Assembly (NCBI GenBank): GCA_020634395.1
Contig: JACKBU010000014.1
Location: forward strand, 1-64,000
Origin: Ardenticatenaceae bacterium
GTDB taxonomy: Bacteria; Chloroflexota; Anaerolineae; Promineifilales; Promineifilaceae
Direction: 5' to 3'
DNA length: 64,000 nucleotides
In this document: one piece after another, positions 63,969-64,000 of the stretch
How positions within the stretch are numbered: the stretch's first letter is position 1
Layout of the letters: every line of letters begins with the position of its first letter
Made by a program: the position numbers and the translations under genes
Notes under the pieces: model-generated
What the model was told of the DNA's origin: nothing
The model's database searches: none
The model's input: the letters and a program-made list of their open reading frames with translations, nothing else

Positions 63969-64000
63969 ATAGTGTATGGTGGCAGGTTTGCCACCTTGCC

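Overview
The window looks like a piece of a bacterial chromosome of moderately high G+C. The gene mix suggests a Chloroflexota (Anaerolineae-like) lineage: a Ser/Thr kinase with a membrane C-terminus, lipoproteins with Pro/Thr-rich linkers, a GH38 mannosidase, fasciclin repeats, a MalT-type LuxR regulator, two C-terminal processing proteases and many small glycine-zipper membrane proteins. This assignment is inference; no rRNA, tRNA or ribosomal protein gene is present. No transposase, integrase, prophage or CRISPR array was found. A strongly over-represented palindromic octamer, ACGGCCGT, occurs roughly 100 times by hand count, in genes and between genes, recalling HIP1 of cyanobacteria.

Layout. 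1-700: the start of a probable ABC exporter and a 31-residue peptide gene with its own promoter, Shine-Dalgarno and two terminators. 0.77-4.8 kb (minus): a signalling cluster of an FHA/winged-helix regulator, a membrane Ser/Thr kinase and two membrane proteins with the same Trp-rich membrane module as the kinase tail; a 33-bp motif lies upstream of both membrane genes. 4.85-8.5 kb (minus): alpha-mannosidase and a PNPOx-like protein, followed by a 22-bp GATC-rich repeat array. 9.2-25.4 kb: threonine dehydrogenase-like SDR, CDF transporter, GH3-like lipoprotein, two S41 proteases, SmpB, a cytochrome c-domain protein, CoaBC, a 21-bp minisatellite, a DHH phosphoesterase and a fasciclin protein. 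25.5-28 kb: an atypical response regulator, an imperfect inverted-repeat element and small proteins.

28-56 kb is the most distinctive part: an accessory island of two cytoplasmic-type sulfatases (one fused to a DUF1269-type domain), an anaerobic sulfatase-maturing enzyme, four SulP anion transporters, two HdeD-like proteins, two potassium channels (one interrupted by UGA), an MFS transporter, five more DUF1269-type and two DUF6325-type small proteins, SHOCT and LURP-one proteins and a MalT-like LuxR regulator. Three intergenic regions in this island carry five copies of one 15-bp motif, each 26-27 bp upstream of a -10-like hexamer and each pointing at a gene, which suggests one co-regulated regulon joining the DUF1269 proteins, the sulfatase operon and the voltage-gated channel.

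56-64 kb: a microprotein, an SH3b/META lipoprotein, small membrane proteins, and two consecutive genes that each fuse a four-helix holin-like membrane module to a different enzyme domain (alkaline-phosphatase superfamily; ABC1/UbiB kinase).
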